Positions 54,545 through 62,765 of a DNA stretch of 64,000 bases are shown in pieces. The notes beneath the pieces are model-generated. The model saw only the letters and a program-made list of their open reading frames with translations. It was not told where the DNA came from and searched no databases. The stretch is from Phycisphaerae bacterium (GTDB lineage: Bacteria > Planctomycetota > Phycisphaerae > Phycisphaerales > Phycisphaeraceae), in NCBI GenBank assembly GCA_030432595.1, contig JAUIGU010000015.1, positions 1 through 64,000 on the forward strand. Reading direction: 5' to 3'. Positions within the stretch are counted from its first letter, which is position 1; each line of letters begins with the position of its first letter. Made by a program: the position numbers and the translations under genes.

Positions 54545-55867
54545 GTGTCGATCATGTTGTCGAAGTCATTCGTTGAGTTTCTCGTAGCCGCAGCCCAACG
54601 GGCTGCGCGCCGCGTGGCGTGCGCGCGGTCCGTTGGACCGCGTCTATGGGGATCATTCTGCTTCTTGGTGCTTATTGCGGGTTGTCGATCCGGGCCGTCG
54701 CAGCCGTGGGGAGAGCAACCGGTGGAAGCGGTCGCCATTGAAGCGCCCGACACCTCTGGGTCCAACGCGGCGATCCCGCCCGGGTGGTCCGGCGCGGTGA
54801 CGGCGGTGGGCGCGGTGCATTCGGCGGTGCCGCACGGCGGCGCGGAGTTGCCGGTGGTCTCGCCGGACGGCCGGTGGATCGCGTACTTCGACCACGCGGA
54901 CGAGACGGTGCGCCCGACGTCCGATTCGCTGATCTCGGGGCGCGGGTTGGAGGGCGTGTCGCTGTGGGTGCGTCGGCTCGACGAGGCCGGCGGCGCGCGG
55001 CCGGCGGCGCTGGAGGGCGCGTGCTGGCCGAGTTGGGCGGGGGATGCGTCGGCGCTTTTTTTCGTGACCTACGACGCGTCGGGGCGGTGCTACCTCGGGC
55101 GGTTCGACGTGGCCAGCGGGGCGGTGCAGCGCAAGGCGGTCGGGCTGCGGCACATGCTTCAGGCCGCGGCGAACCACGACGGGTCGGCGGTGGCGGTGGT
55201 GGGCTACGCGAACGTGCCGGACCAGTCCGCGGTGTTCGTGGTGGACTGGGCGGCGGCGGCTGTGGAGCCCGTGCCGGCGGTGGGCGTCGGGGCGCAGGTG
55301 TGCCCGGCGTGGGCGTCGGGGCGCGACCTGTTGTTTGTCGCGTTGGCGGACGCGGACGGCGAAGGCGAGACGGGGACGGCGTCGCTCTGCCGGTGGCGGG
55401 CGGGCGCACCGACGAACGGGCCGCCGCGGGTCGTGTCGACTTTGGAACTGCCCACGCGGATGGCCGAGGCGGTGGCGATGCAGCAGGGGTTGCCGACGAT
55501 GTTCAGCCCCGACCGCGGCGCGTGGATGGCGCGCGACGCGTACGGGGTGACGCGCATCGTGGAGCTGGCGTCCGCGGGGGCGGTGCCGCTGCCCGGCGAC
55601 GCCGCGGCGGCCGCGTGGTGGGACCCGCCGTGGGTCGTGGTCGGCACCGCGAACAAGCTCGAACTGATCGACACGGATCCGTCGGTGTACCTGTCGGCCG
55701 ACATCGACCGCGCCGCGCCGCTGCCGGTGCGATTGCGTCTGCTGTCCGGGCGCTGGGCACCGCGCTTGGCCGACCCGCAGCGCGGCACGATGGTCCTGGT
55801 CGGCCAGGGTGAAGACCCCGACCGGCTGGCGGTGTATCAGTTGTGGGTGGTCGTCGCAGACGAGTGA
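54545..55867 (+). CDS. Beta-propeller lipoprotein at the end of the secretion operon
   Basis: A 440-residue lipoprotein with a clear lipobox (FLVLIAGC). The mature part has TolB/WD40-like blades: VVSPDGRWIAYFDHADE, ACWPSWAGDASALFFVTYD, AANHDGSAVAVVGYANV and AWASGRDLLFVALADADG. The GTG at 54545 lies 5 bases after the gspD stop. No start codon after the two leader palindromes would leave a full signal peptide, so they must be in the coding sequence. It might act as a pilotin or a substrate-binding or assembly factor, but that is only inferred from position. Leader: residues 16-36 are palindrome-derived. Confidence 0.75.
   Translation: MSIMLSKSFVEFLVAAAQRAARRVACARSVGPRLWGSFCFLVLIAGCRSGPSQPWGEQPVEAVAIEAPDTSGSNAAIPPGWSGAVTAVGAVHSAVPHGGAELPVVSPDGRWIAYFDHADETVRPTSDSLISGRGLEGVSLWVRRLDEAGGARPAALEGACWPSWAGDASALFFVTYDASGRCYLGRFDVASGAVQRKAVGLRHMLQAAANHDGSAVAVVGYANVPDQSAVFVVDWAAAAVEPVPAVGVGAQVCPAWASGRDLLFVALADADGEGETGTASLCRWRAGAPTNGPPRVVSTLELPTRMAEAVAMQQGLPTMFSPDRGAWMARDAYGVTRIVELASAGAVPLPGDAAAAAWWDPPWVVVGTANKLELIDTDPSVYLSADIDRAAPLPVRLRLLSGRWAPRLADPQRGTMVLVGQGEDPDRLAVYQLWVVVADE
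54589..54642 (+). repeat. Two CCGTTGG-core hairpins in a lipoprotein leader
   Basis: The first, 54589-54607, pairs CGCAGCCC with GGGCTGCG around AAC. The second, 54624-54642, pairs CGCGGTCC with GGACCGCG around GTT. On opposite strands they share the CC-GTT-GG core with the hairpin at 46121-46139, while the stem bases change in matched pairs. Confidence 0.7.
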
Positions 55868-55889
55868 CTTGGCCGTGCGGTAGGGGCAC

Positions 55890-55977
55890 GATTCATCGAG
55901 CCCGAGTGTTATGCATCCCTTCTATCTCGTTTGCTGAGACGCCGTGCGTCGCAGCTAAGAGACAGAAGAGATGAATC
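55890..55977. terminator. Long imperfect inverted repeat between convergent genes
   Basis: The inner stem runs from CTTCTATCTC (55919-55928) to GAGACAGAAG (55959-55968), with a further paired core GCTG/CAGC and GACGC/GCGTC around CGT. Outer arms GATTCATC (55890) and GATGAATC (55970) extend it. It lies between the stops of two converging genes. It could be a two-way terminator, although no clear T-run follows on either strand. Confidence 0.5.
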
Positions 55978-56015
55978 CTGCTTAAACGTGGCCGGAAGCG
56001 CCACGCCGTCGTTCA

Positions 56016-57470
56016 CTACGGCTTCCGCAGTTCGATCTCGAAACGGTACGTGTGCGGCTCGCTCCACTTGCCGAGTTGTTCGCCGCGCGCCCGCCAACGG
56101 AATAGCGAGTTGCGGATCGGCGAGTCGAACATCACCGACCCGGTCGGCGTGACGAACCCTGCGTCCAACACCGTGCCGTCGGTGTCGAACGTGATCTTGA
56201 CCACGGGGTTGCGCGGGATCGTCGTCAAGAGCGCCGTGACCGCGATGTCCGGGCGCGACGGCACCACCTCCAGCCCTTCCGAGACTTCGACAGCGCCAGC
56301 CTCAAGCACGTTCACCGAGACCAGGTCCGCCGGGTCCGCGTCGGCGTCGCCGCGCGGCGCGGACGTCGGCTGCACCGGGCGCGGGTCGTCCGTCTCCGGC
56401 ACGGCCGCGACCGACGGCGACGTCTCCGGTGGCGCGGCGTCCGTGCCGTCCGCGTCGGTGTCGTCGTTCGTCGTCTCGGTCGGTGCCGGCGCATCCGGTG
56501 GTTCCGGCGGCGTGGCTGCGTCGCCCTCGCCCGGATCTTCCGCGTCGGTCGGGCTCGGCAACATCGCCAGACCCTGCGCAGCTTTTTCCAGCCAGGCCGT
56601 CGCGGCCTCCATCAACTCCGGTGGTAGCGCCGCTTCGGCGGCTTCGTTCGCCTCCGTTGCTTCGTCCGCCTCGGCGGTTGGGTCGGCGCTCGGCGGTGAC
56701 GGCGCGACCGGCGGGGTCGGCAGCGCCTCGGCGTCGGCCGGCCGCAGCGGCGCGTCCGGCGTCGGGTCCACCGCGGACTGCACGGCCGGCTGAATCGTCC
56801 GGCTCTCGGGCGCCTGCAACGCCTCGAACGCCTCGTGGCTGATCCACGCCACCGTCAACCGCGTCGGCGCATCGTCCCGTCCCAGGTGCGGGGTCACGGG
56901 GTCGCTGGCGGATTCGCGCAACTCCACCGGCACCGCTTTGATGTTGTTGTGTTCGCGGTCGCCTTCTTCAACGTTTTGGTTCGCGTCGGCCACAAACAGC
57001 AGAAACCATTCCCTTACCGGCGGCATGTTCGCCCACCACTCGGCGGGCACTTCGACGTCTCGCTTTGCTTCGTACGACTCGCCTGCCCCGAGCCGGCGTA
57101 AGGCATCGACCTGAACAAGGCTTAGGTCGTCATCACTCAACGCTCGGTCGTCCGACAGCCAGACCGCGTCGGACCACCACGGCGCCGGCGCGATGACGGA
57201 CGCCGACGCGGCCCCGCGGTTCAACACCTCGAAACGCAACGAAAACGGCGTCCCCACGATCAACCGCTGCGGCGTCCACACCCGGCCCACAATCAGGTCC
57301 GCCGTCGATGTCGCGGGTGTCGCAGACTCCGAATCCGGCTTGAACCCCTCCGCCACCACGCCCGACGGCGACGCCAGCACCGCCGCGCCCCACGGCAGCA
57401 GCAGCGCGTGCAACACCAATGCCACGATCAGGGCCGACAACAACGCCGGGATGCCGCGCGAATCCTTCAT
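56016..57470 (-). CDS. CARDB-like membrane protein with TonB-C-like end
   Basis: A 484-residue protein. An N-terminal membrane anchor (ALLSALIVALVLHALLLPWG) is followed by a CARDB-like beta domain (FSLRFEVLNRGAASAS, DANQNVEEGDREHNNIKAVPVEL). A Pro/Ala/Asp/Glu linker of about 240 residues comes next. The C-terminal region (SRPDIAVTALLTTIP, NPVVKITFDTDGTVLDAGFV, RNSLFRWRARG) resembles a TonB C-terminal domain. With the upstream ExbD this looks like part of a TonB/Tol-type energy-transducing unit without ExbB. The TonB likeness is moderate. Confidence 0.65.
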   Translation of the reverse strand: MKDSRGIPALLSALIVALVLHALLLPWGAAVLASPSGVVAEGFKPDSESATPATSTADLIVGRVWTPQRLIVGTPFSLRFEVLNRGAASASVIAPAPWWSDAVWLSDDRALSDDDLSLVQVDALRRLGAGESYEAKRDVEVPAEWWANMPPVREWFLLFVADANQNVEEGDREHNNIKAVPVELRESASDPVTPHLGRDDAPTRLTVAWISHEAFEALQAPESRTIQPAVQSAVDPTPDAPLRPADAEALPTPPVAPSPPSADPTAEADEATEANEAAEAALPPELMEAATAWLEKAAQGLAMLPSPTDAEDPGEGDAATPPEPPDAPAPTETTNDDTDADGTDAAPPETSPSVAAVPETDDPRPVQPTSAPRGDADADPADLVSVNVLEAGAVEVSEGLEVVPSRPDIAVTALLTTIPRNPVVKITFDTDGTVLDAGFVTPTGSVMFDSPIRNSLFRWRARGEQLGKWSEPHTYRFEIELRKP

Positions 57471-57482
57471 GTTGCTCCGCGT

Positions 57483-57938
57483 TCAAGGCGCCGCGGGCGG
57501 GCCCACGATCGAGACGCGCGTCAGACCCGCCGTTTCGACCTTCTGCAGCAGCGACCACAGCACCGGCGCGCGGTCGACGGCGGTGATGCCGTCTTCACCC
57601 ACGCCCGCCTGCGCCAACGCCACGAACAGCGTCGGCCCGGACCGGTCCGACGCCAGCGCGTCCAGCACCGCCGGCAGCGCGTCGGCTGAGAGCGCCTCGC
57701 CGTTGTACGTCATCGCGCCGTCGGCCTCGATGCGTAGCACGTGCTCGACCGCACCGGAGGGGCCGCCCGTCCCCGCCACCGGGGAGAGTTCCACGTCTAA
57801 TGCGTCCGCCCGCACCATCACCGCCATCGCGTAGATGAAAAACGTCAGCAGCAGGAACACCACGTCCAGCAGCGGCATCAACTCAAGCCGCGGCTCGGCC
57901 ACGGCGCGACGCAGGCGGATCGGCGTGCTCACCCCCAC
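57483..57938 (-). CDS. ExbD/TolR-family protein
   Basis: A 151-residue protein with one N-terminal membrane helix. LELMPLLDVVFLLLTFFIYA carries the essential membrane Asp of ExbD/TolR. The C-terminal periplasmic domain (HVLRIEADGAMTYNGEAL, LFVALAQAGVGED) matches the family. It should form a proton channel with an ExbB/TolQ partner, but none is visible in the window. The start is GTG at 57938 or, overlapping the upstream stop codon, GTG at 57932. The neighbours are a secreted metzincin upstream and a TonB-C-like gene 12 bases downstream. Confidence 0.85.
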   Translation of the reverse strand: MGVSTPIRLRRAVAEPRLELMPLLDVVFLLLTFFIYAMAVMVRADALDVELSPVAGTGGPSGAVEHVLRIEADGAMTYNGEALSADALPAVLDALASDRSGPTLFVALAQAGVGEDGITAVDRAPVLWSLLQKVETAGLTRVSIVGPPAAP

Positions 57939-59626
57939 ATCTTACGCCGACGCGAAACCACGACGAAGGCTCCCGCCGCCGCCACCACCACGCCCGGTTC
58001 GGGCAACGCGCCCGGCGAAAACCCCGGCGACGCATTGTCCCCCCAGTTCTGCAACACGGCGTCGAGCTCGGCCTGATCCACGATCCCCTCTTCGGGCCGT
58101 TGGCTCACCCAGCCCGCCGACACCAACTCAAACGGCACGCCCCAGTTCTGCAGGATCAGGTCCAGGTCCTCCTGCTCGACGTCGCCGCTGGCGTTGTAGT
58201 CCCCGTCGATCACGACGATCGGCTCGTCCAGCCCGAGCTCCAGCGTGTAGACCTGCACCGCATCCAGCGTCCCCGACACCCGCAAAAAGTACGACCCCGT
58301 CTCGAGTACCAGGCCCGTGACCGCCTCGTCGGCGTGGGCCACCGCCCCGTCGGACACGGCGATCGGGTTGCCGGCGGCGTCCAGCACCTCGAGCACCAGG
58401 TCGTTGAGCGACGACGCGTCGAGCGGAGACTGCTCACCGTTCTGCGGCCCGACGTTGTAGGTCGGCCCGACCTGCGAAAGCGACACGTCCAGGACGGAGA
58501 TCGCGTCGAGCACGTCGAACGCGTACACGTCGGTGTCGTTCAGGCCGTCGATGCTGACGAAGTCGGTTTGGAAAGGTTCGATCCGTGTCGCGTCGTCGGC
58601 GTCGGTGCCGACGGCCCAGCCGGCGCCGTTGCCGAGGGCGACGGCGGGGAGCGCGTCGGAGACCGTGTCGTTGCCGCCGTTTTTCTCGAGCGCGTCGCCG
58701 TAGTTGCGGTGCAGCGCGAGCAGGTCGTCGAACTGCGGGCCTTCGAACGCGGTGCTGACGAACGGCTCCATGAGCTGGCTGGAGTTGTTGGACTCGACGT
58801 GGCGGAACCCCAGGCCGTGGCCGGCCTCGTGCATGAGCACGTTGCGCAGGCGCAGCGCGTTGCTGAAGGTGCTGCCGAAGAACACCGAATTGTCGGTGTC
58901 GATGACCATGTCCCCGCCGCTGGGGAAGTAGTTGTAGGCGAGGGTGTTGCTGCCCGACGAGCCGTCAACGGGGTGCCCGCCGATGCGCACGTCCGGCCGG
59001 ACGCCCAGGAAGCCCAGGGTGCTGGGGTTGATCGTGCCGTTGAGGGTGAGTCCGTCGTCGTTGGGTTCGTAGACGTAGGTCACGCCGCTGAGCGCTGCGA
59101 GCCGACCGAACGCCGACTCGAAGTAGCCGAACCACGCGCGTTGGGTCAGGTCGGAGCCTCCCGTGGAATCGTTGTCGAACAGGTCGTCGAGGAAGTTGAT
59201 CAGCTCGCTGCCGGCGTTCGGCTCGCCGGCGGCGCCGTTGATCGTGGTCCCGTCGTTGATGAAGCCCCAGGTCAGCGTGATCGGCGAGCCCTGATTGCCG
59301 GTATTGAAGCCGTCGGTCGCGGTGAAGCTCCACCGGGCCGCCACCTCGAAGTTGCCCGCCTGTTGCTGGGCCTGCTGCGTGCGGTTGTTCGGGAACATCC
59401 CGCCGCCGTCGATCCGCGTCAACGCCGCCGCCTGACAGGAAACGCAGCCCGCGCCGTGGTCGTGGTGGTGATGGTGGGTGTGGGTCGCCGAAGTGTTCAC
59501 CCCGGGCTCGACGGTCCTCGCGGCGTGGCCGGGCAATGTCGCCACGACGAGCCCCAGGCAAAACCACAGCGCCGCCACCCCGCGGGTCCACCGCCTCGCC
59601 CCGCCGTCTGGTTCGTGCTCACTCAT
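57929..59626 (-). CDS. Secreted metzincin protease with dockerin-like repeats and PEP-CTERM tail
   Basis: A 565-residue secreted protein. Signal peptide (VAALWFCLGLVVATLPGHA) is followed by a His-rich stretch (THTHHHHHDHGAGC). The catalytic zinc site is HEAGHGLGFRH, the full HExxHxxGxxH metzincin motif, with a downstream Met (QLMEPF) as Met-turn candidate. A beta-sandwich like a pre-peptidase C-terminal domain follows (DVYAFDVLDAISVLDVSLSQ, SYFLRVSGTLDAVQVYTLEL). Two dockerin-like EF-hand units come next (GDYNASGDVEQEDLD, EGIVDQAELD). The tail LPEPGVVVAAAGAFVVVSRR is PEP-CTERM. Its stop overlaps the exbD-like start. Confidence 0.92.
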   Translation of the reverse strand: MSEHEPDGGARRWTRGVAALWFCLGLVVATLPGHAARTVEPGVNTSATHTHHHHHDHGAGCVSCQAAALTRIDGGGMFPNNRTQQAQQQAGNFEVAARWSFTATDGFNTGNQGSPITLTWGFINDGTTINGAAGEPNAGSELINFLDDLFDNDSTGGSDLTQRAWFGYFESAFGRLAALSGVTYVYEPNDDGLTLNGTINPSTLGFLGVRPDVRIGGHPVDGSSGSNTLAYNYFPSGGDMVIDTDNSVFFGSTFSNALRLRNVLMHEAGHGLGFRHVESNNSSQLMEPFVSTAFEGPQFDDLLALHRNYGDALEKNGGNDTVSDALPAVALGNGAGWAVGTDADDATRIEPFQTDFVSIDGLNDTDVYAFDVLDAISVLDVSLSQVGPTYNVGPQNGEQSPLDASSLNDLVLEVLDAAGNPIAVSDGAVAHADEAVTGLVLETGSYFLRVSGTLDAVQVYTLELGLDEPIVVIDGDYNASGDVEQEDLDLILQNWGVPFELVSAGWVSQRPEEGIVDQAELDAVLQNWGDNASPGFSPGALPEPGVVVAAAGAFVVVSRRRKMWG

Positions 59627-59777
59627 CCGCGGTCTGCCGTGTGCGCCGACGTGAAACCTGCCATGGGCCGGTCAAAACCGGCCCCCGAAGCATACCCCCG
59701 GTGATCGGATTCGCGAACCCTTCGCCGCCACAATGAAGGCAAAACCCGGGATTTCGGCCTGCGCACACGCCGCGGCG

Positions 59778-60908
59778 TCAGTCGCGCACCGACTCCCACG
59801 CCGCCGCCACCGCCTCGGGCGCCACGTCGTCCCGGATCGCCACCGCCCCGACCTTCGTGGGCAGCACCAGCCGCAGCCGGCCCGCCTGCACCTTCTTGTC
59901 GTGGCCCATCGTCTTCATCAGCATCGCCGTGGGCGCGAGCACGCCCGACGTCGGCAGCCCGACCCGCGTCAGCGCGTCCCGCACGCGTGCCACCACCGAG
60001 CTGTCGCACATGCCCAATTCCGCCGCGAGCGTCGCCGCGGCGACCATGCCGATCGCCACCGCCTCGCCGTGCTTGTACTGCCCGCCGAACTTGCTCGTCG
60101 CCTCGATCGCGTGCGCGAACGTGTGGCCGTAGTTCAGGTGCGCCCGCTCGCCGCGCTCGCGCTCGTCGGCCATGACCACCGCCGCCTTGATCCGCACGTT
60201 GCGCTCGACCAACTCCACCAACGCCGGCGTCTCGAGCGCCGCGATCTGCTCCGCGTGCGCCACAATCCAATCGAACAGCGACGCGTCACGGATCACGCCG
60301 TGCTTGATGCACTCCGCCAACCCGCACCGCAGCTCGCGCTCCGGCAGCGTGCTCAAAACCGACACGTCCGCGACCACCAAATCCGGCTGCCAGAACGAGC
60401 CGATCAGGTTCTTGCCCTGCGGCATGTTCACGCCGGTCTTGCCGCCCACCGACGCATCGACCATCGCCAGCAGACTCGTCGGGCACTGCACGAACGGCAC
60501 GCCGCGCAAATACGTCGCCGCCACAAACCCGCCCACGTCGCCACAGATCCCCCCGCCCAGCGTCACCACCGGGTGCCCGCGTTCCAGCTTCGCGTCCAGC
60601 AGCAGCGTGTACAGCGTGTTCACCGTGCCGAGCGTCTTTTTCTTCTCGCTCACCGGCATGACCGCGACGGTCGTGTCCAGGCCCTGCGCCTGCATCGCCT
60701 TGGCGACCGCCCGGCCGTGGTGCGGCTCGACGCCCTCGTCGGTGATCAGCGCCGCCCGCCCGCCGTCCTTCACCGAAGGCACCGCCGCACGGATGCGCTC
60801 GCCGATCGTTTCCAGTACGCCCGCTTCGACCTGGATCGCGTAACGGTGCCCGGGCAGTTCGAGGTCAACCACAGCCATCGCCGGAGCATAACGCACCGCC
60901 GTGGTCAC
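59778..60908 (-). CDS. aroB: 3-Dehydroquinate synthase AroB
   Basis: A 376-residue NAD- and zinc-dependent enzyme that turns DAHP into 3-dehydroquinate, the second step of the shikimate pathway. The NAD-binding block is VVTLGGGICGDVGGFVAATY. Next is VPTSLLAMVDASVGGKTGVN in variant form (QCPTSLLAMVD). Zinc ligands lie in GLAECIKHGVI, NYGHTFAHAIE and KHGEAVAIGM. Full length is typical. I used the GTG at 60908 because it overlaps the stop of the upstream gene (GTGA). An ATG ten codons later (MAVVDLELPG) is an equally good start. Confidence 0.95.
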   Translation of the reverse strand: MTTAVRYAPAMAVVDLELPGHRYAIQVEAGVLETIGERIRAAVPSVKDGGRAALITDEGVEPHHGRAVAKAMQAQGLDTTVAVMPVSEKKKTLGTVNTLYTLLLDAKLERGHPVVTLGGGICGDVGGFVAATYLRGVPFVQCPTSLLAMVDASVGGKTGVNMPQGKNLIGSFWQPDLVVADVSVLSTLPERELRCGLAECIKHGVIRDASLFDWIVAHAEQIAALETPALVELVERNVRIKAAVVMADERERGERAHLNYGHTFAHAIEATSKFGGQYKHGEAVAIGMVAAATLAAELGMCDSSVVARVRDALTRVGLPTSGVLAPTAMLMKTMGHDKKVQAGRLRLVLPTKVGAVAIRDDVAPEAVAAAWESVRD

Positions 60909-61741
60909 TCCGTCCGGTCGCGCCGGTCAAGCGCGTCCAACGCCGAGGCCGCATCGTCGGGCAGGTCGATGTCGTCACGTTCCTCGTCTTCCTCCCGCGT
61001 TTCCCGTCTCGACGATTCCCGCGCCCCGCGCTGCCGGGCCACCACGCCCTGCCCCGACCACATCCGCCCCAAACGCCACCACAACCACAGCGCCACCAGC
61101 ACGAACGCCGCCAACCCCACAACCGGCCAACCGACCACCGCCGATCCCGACCCCGCGCGCTCCACCACCACCGCCGACTTCGCCACCACCACCGGGTAGC
61201 GCTGCGAATACCCGTGCGCGTCTTCGTCGTCCCACCAACCCAGGAACCGTCCGACCAACCGGACCCGCCGGCCCTCGACCGATGCGCCCACGGCGTCGTC
61301 GGGATCAAAAAACCACACGACCACCGGCAACGCGTCGGCAACCGGCTCAGCGTCACCGTCCGATCCGTTCGAACCCGTGGTTGCCGTTCCGCCAGCTTCG
61401 CCCAGCGTCACGACCACGCCCCACTCCGTGACTGCGTCGCCCCACGGTGGTTGCGGCCGAACCAGCGCAATCCGTCGCCGACGACCGGCATCCACCCCCT
61501 CGATCAGCAATGCCTGCCCCCGGTGGGTCTTGGGGTGATCCCTGATTTGTTCCCAATCCGGAACCACCGCTCCTGCGTCGTCACCCGCGTCCCACGCTGC
61601 GACGTCGGCGAGCAGCGCGTACAACGCCGGCTGGTCCGGGTGCAACCCGTCGAGGTAGCTGTCCGCCTGACGCTGCGCAGCCTCCGGCAACGGCGCGACG
61701 GTCAGCACCCACAAACCCAACATCGCCCACACGTTGAACAC
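60905..61741 (-). CDS. Membrane protein of unknown function upstream of aroB
   Basis: A 278-residue protein with an N-terminal hydrophobic signal or anchor (MFNVWAMLGLWVLTVAPLP), an extracytoplasmic domain with a Pro/Trp-rich part (WFFDPDDAVGASVEGRRVRLVGRFLGWWDD), and a second membrane helix (VVGLAAFVLVALWLWWRLG). A charged cytoplasmic tail follows (RRETREEDEERDDIDLPDD). I do not recognise the family. The part RVRLVGRFLGWWDD could be a small OB-like fold. It overlaps aroB by 4 nt, so the two are co-translated. That linkage may be only positional. Confidence 0.7.
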   Translation of the reverse strand: MFNVWAMLGLWVLTVAPLPEAAQRQADSYLDGLHPDQPALYALLADVAAWDAGDDAGAVVPDWEQIRDHPKTHRGQALLIEGVDAGRRRRIALVRPQPPWGDAVTEWGVVVTLGEAGGTATTGSNGSDGDAEPVADALPVVVWFFDPDDAVGASVEGRRVRLVGRFLGWWDDEDAHGYSQRYPVVVAKSAVVVERAGSGSAVVGWPVVGLAAFVLVALWLWWRLGRMWSGQGVVARQRGARESSRRETREEDEERDDIDLPDDAASALDALDRRDRTE

Positions 61742-61813
61742 GCCATGATCCTATAAACATTCGCACAACCCCTTAGCGCACCGCCGGTACCGGGGCCCTA
61801 CAATCGCGGCAAC

Positions 61814-62230
61814 ATGAGCGAGACCCCCCGACGTTTCTCGTCCGGCAACTCCGGCCGGCGACCCAGCCACCGCCCGCAGCGCGGCGGCCACCGCCCGTAC
61901 GGTTCGCGCGGCGGGGGCGGCGGACGGGGCGGCGGGCGCGGACGCAAACCCGAACTGCCCATGCTCCTGGGCGAGCCCTCGCCGTCCCTGGCGAAGATCA
62001 ACGAGATGAACATGGTCAAGCTCGAGGCGAAGATCGCTTCGCTCGCCGCCGACCGCGTCCACCTGGTCGCCAAGGCCGAGAAACTCAAAGCCGCCGACCC
62101 GCCCAAGCCCGACAAGCTGCGCGACACCGAGAAGCTGATCGAGCGCCTCGACGCGCTCAAGGCCGCCGCCGAAGAACGCCTCAAGGGCAAGGCCGAACGC
62201 AAGGCGCTGCGCGAAGCCGGGAAGCTTTAA
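61814..62230 (+). CDS. Basic Gly/Arg-rich protein with coiled-coil C-terminus
   Basis: A 138-residue protein of unknown family. Residues 1-48 are very rich in Arg, Gly, Ser and Pro, including GRRPSHRPQRGG and SRGGGGGRGGGRGRK, similar to RGG-type RNA-binding tails. Residues 60-138 form a charged helical region (MVKLEAKIASLAADRVHLVAKAE, LIERLDALKAAAEERL), probably a coiled-coil hairpin. It might bind RNA or ribosomal particles (inference). A strong terminator follows 31 bases after the stop, so it is a single-gene unit. Confidence 0.7.
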   Translation: MSETPRRFSSGNSGRRPSHRPQRGGHRPYGSRGGGGGRGGGRGRKPELPMLLGEPSPSLAKINEMNMVKLEAKIASLAADRVHLVAKAEKLKAADPPKPDKLRDTEKLIERLDALKAAAEERLKGKAERKALREAGKL

Positions 62231-62260
62231 CACAAACGAAAACCCATTCATGACGGGTGC

Positions 62261-62284
62261 CACGGTCGCTTGCGACCGTGTTTT
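62261..62284 (+). terminator. Intrinsic terminator of the Gly/Arg-rich gene
   Basis: CACGGTCGC pairs with GCGACCGTG around a TT loop and is followed by TTTT. It starts 31 bases after the stop codon at 62230. The shape is textbook. Confidence 0.85.
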
Positions 62285-62335
62285 CTATGGCTTGGAGCGC
62301 ATTGCGAGATGGATGCGTTGTTAGAGCGTCTTGCA

Positions 62336-62718
62336 TCATTCCTGCCCGTACCCGCAGGCGTGGAAGTCGTTGCGGCACTCGTCGGGCCGGAGTTGCTCGG
62401 CCGCGATCAGTGACTTTCTTAAACGACAGCTTCAACTTCTTGAGCACCCGGGGCACCGTCGACTCCACGACGTGGGGCCGAGCTTGCCTTGCAGTTCACG
62501 CAGCGTCACGCCCGTGTTCGCAGCCGCAGCGTGTTCAGGTCGGCGTCGGTGAGTTTGACGTGACCCTTGGCCCCGGTGCGGTCGGGCGCGATGGGCTTGC
62601 CCGCCGCGACGCGGTCACGCAGCCGACGCACGGTGCGTTCGTCGATCTCGAACTGCCACCGCCATCCGTGGCCTCCTGTCCAAAACCCCATCATGACACG
62701 CGGGCGGAAAGAGCGCAA
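62336..62718 (-). pseudogene. Relic of an IS630-family transposase
   Basis: Three fragments of an IS630-type helix-turn-helix region can be read on the minus strand in different frames. The first is ERTVRRLRDRVAAGKPI with KGHVKLTDADLNTLR (up to about 62530). The second is VTLRELQGKLGP with VESTVPRVLKKLKLSFKK. The third is KSLIAAEQLRPDE, ending in a stop at 62336. Frameshifts separate them, and the DDE catalytic domain is missing. It is a dead remnant of an inserted element. No terminal inverted repeats were identified. Confidence 0.65.
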
Positions 62719-62765
62719 ATGGCTCTAGCAGGCATTCATCTCGCGATGCGATCGAAACAAGGCTC

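Larger units (their letters stand above)
62231..62765. other. 535-bp spacer with terminator and transposase relic
   Basis: The stretch has the terminator of the Gly/Arg-rich gene near its left end, and an IS630-type transposase relic over most of the rest. Between them, at about 62285-62335, I see nothing recognisable. Confidence 0.6.
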
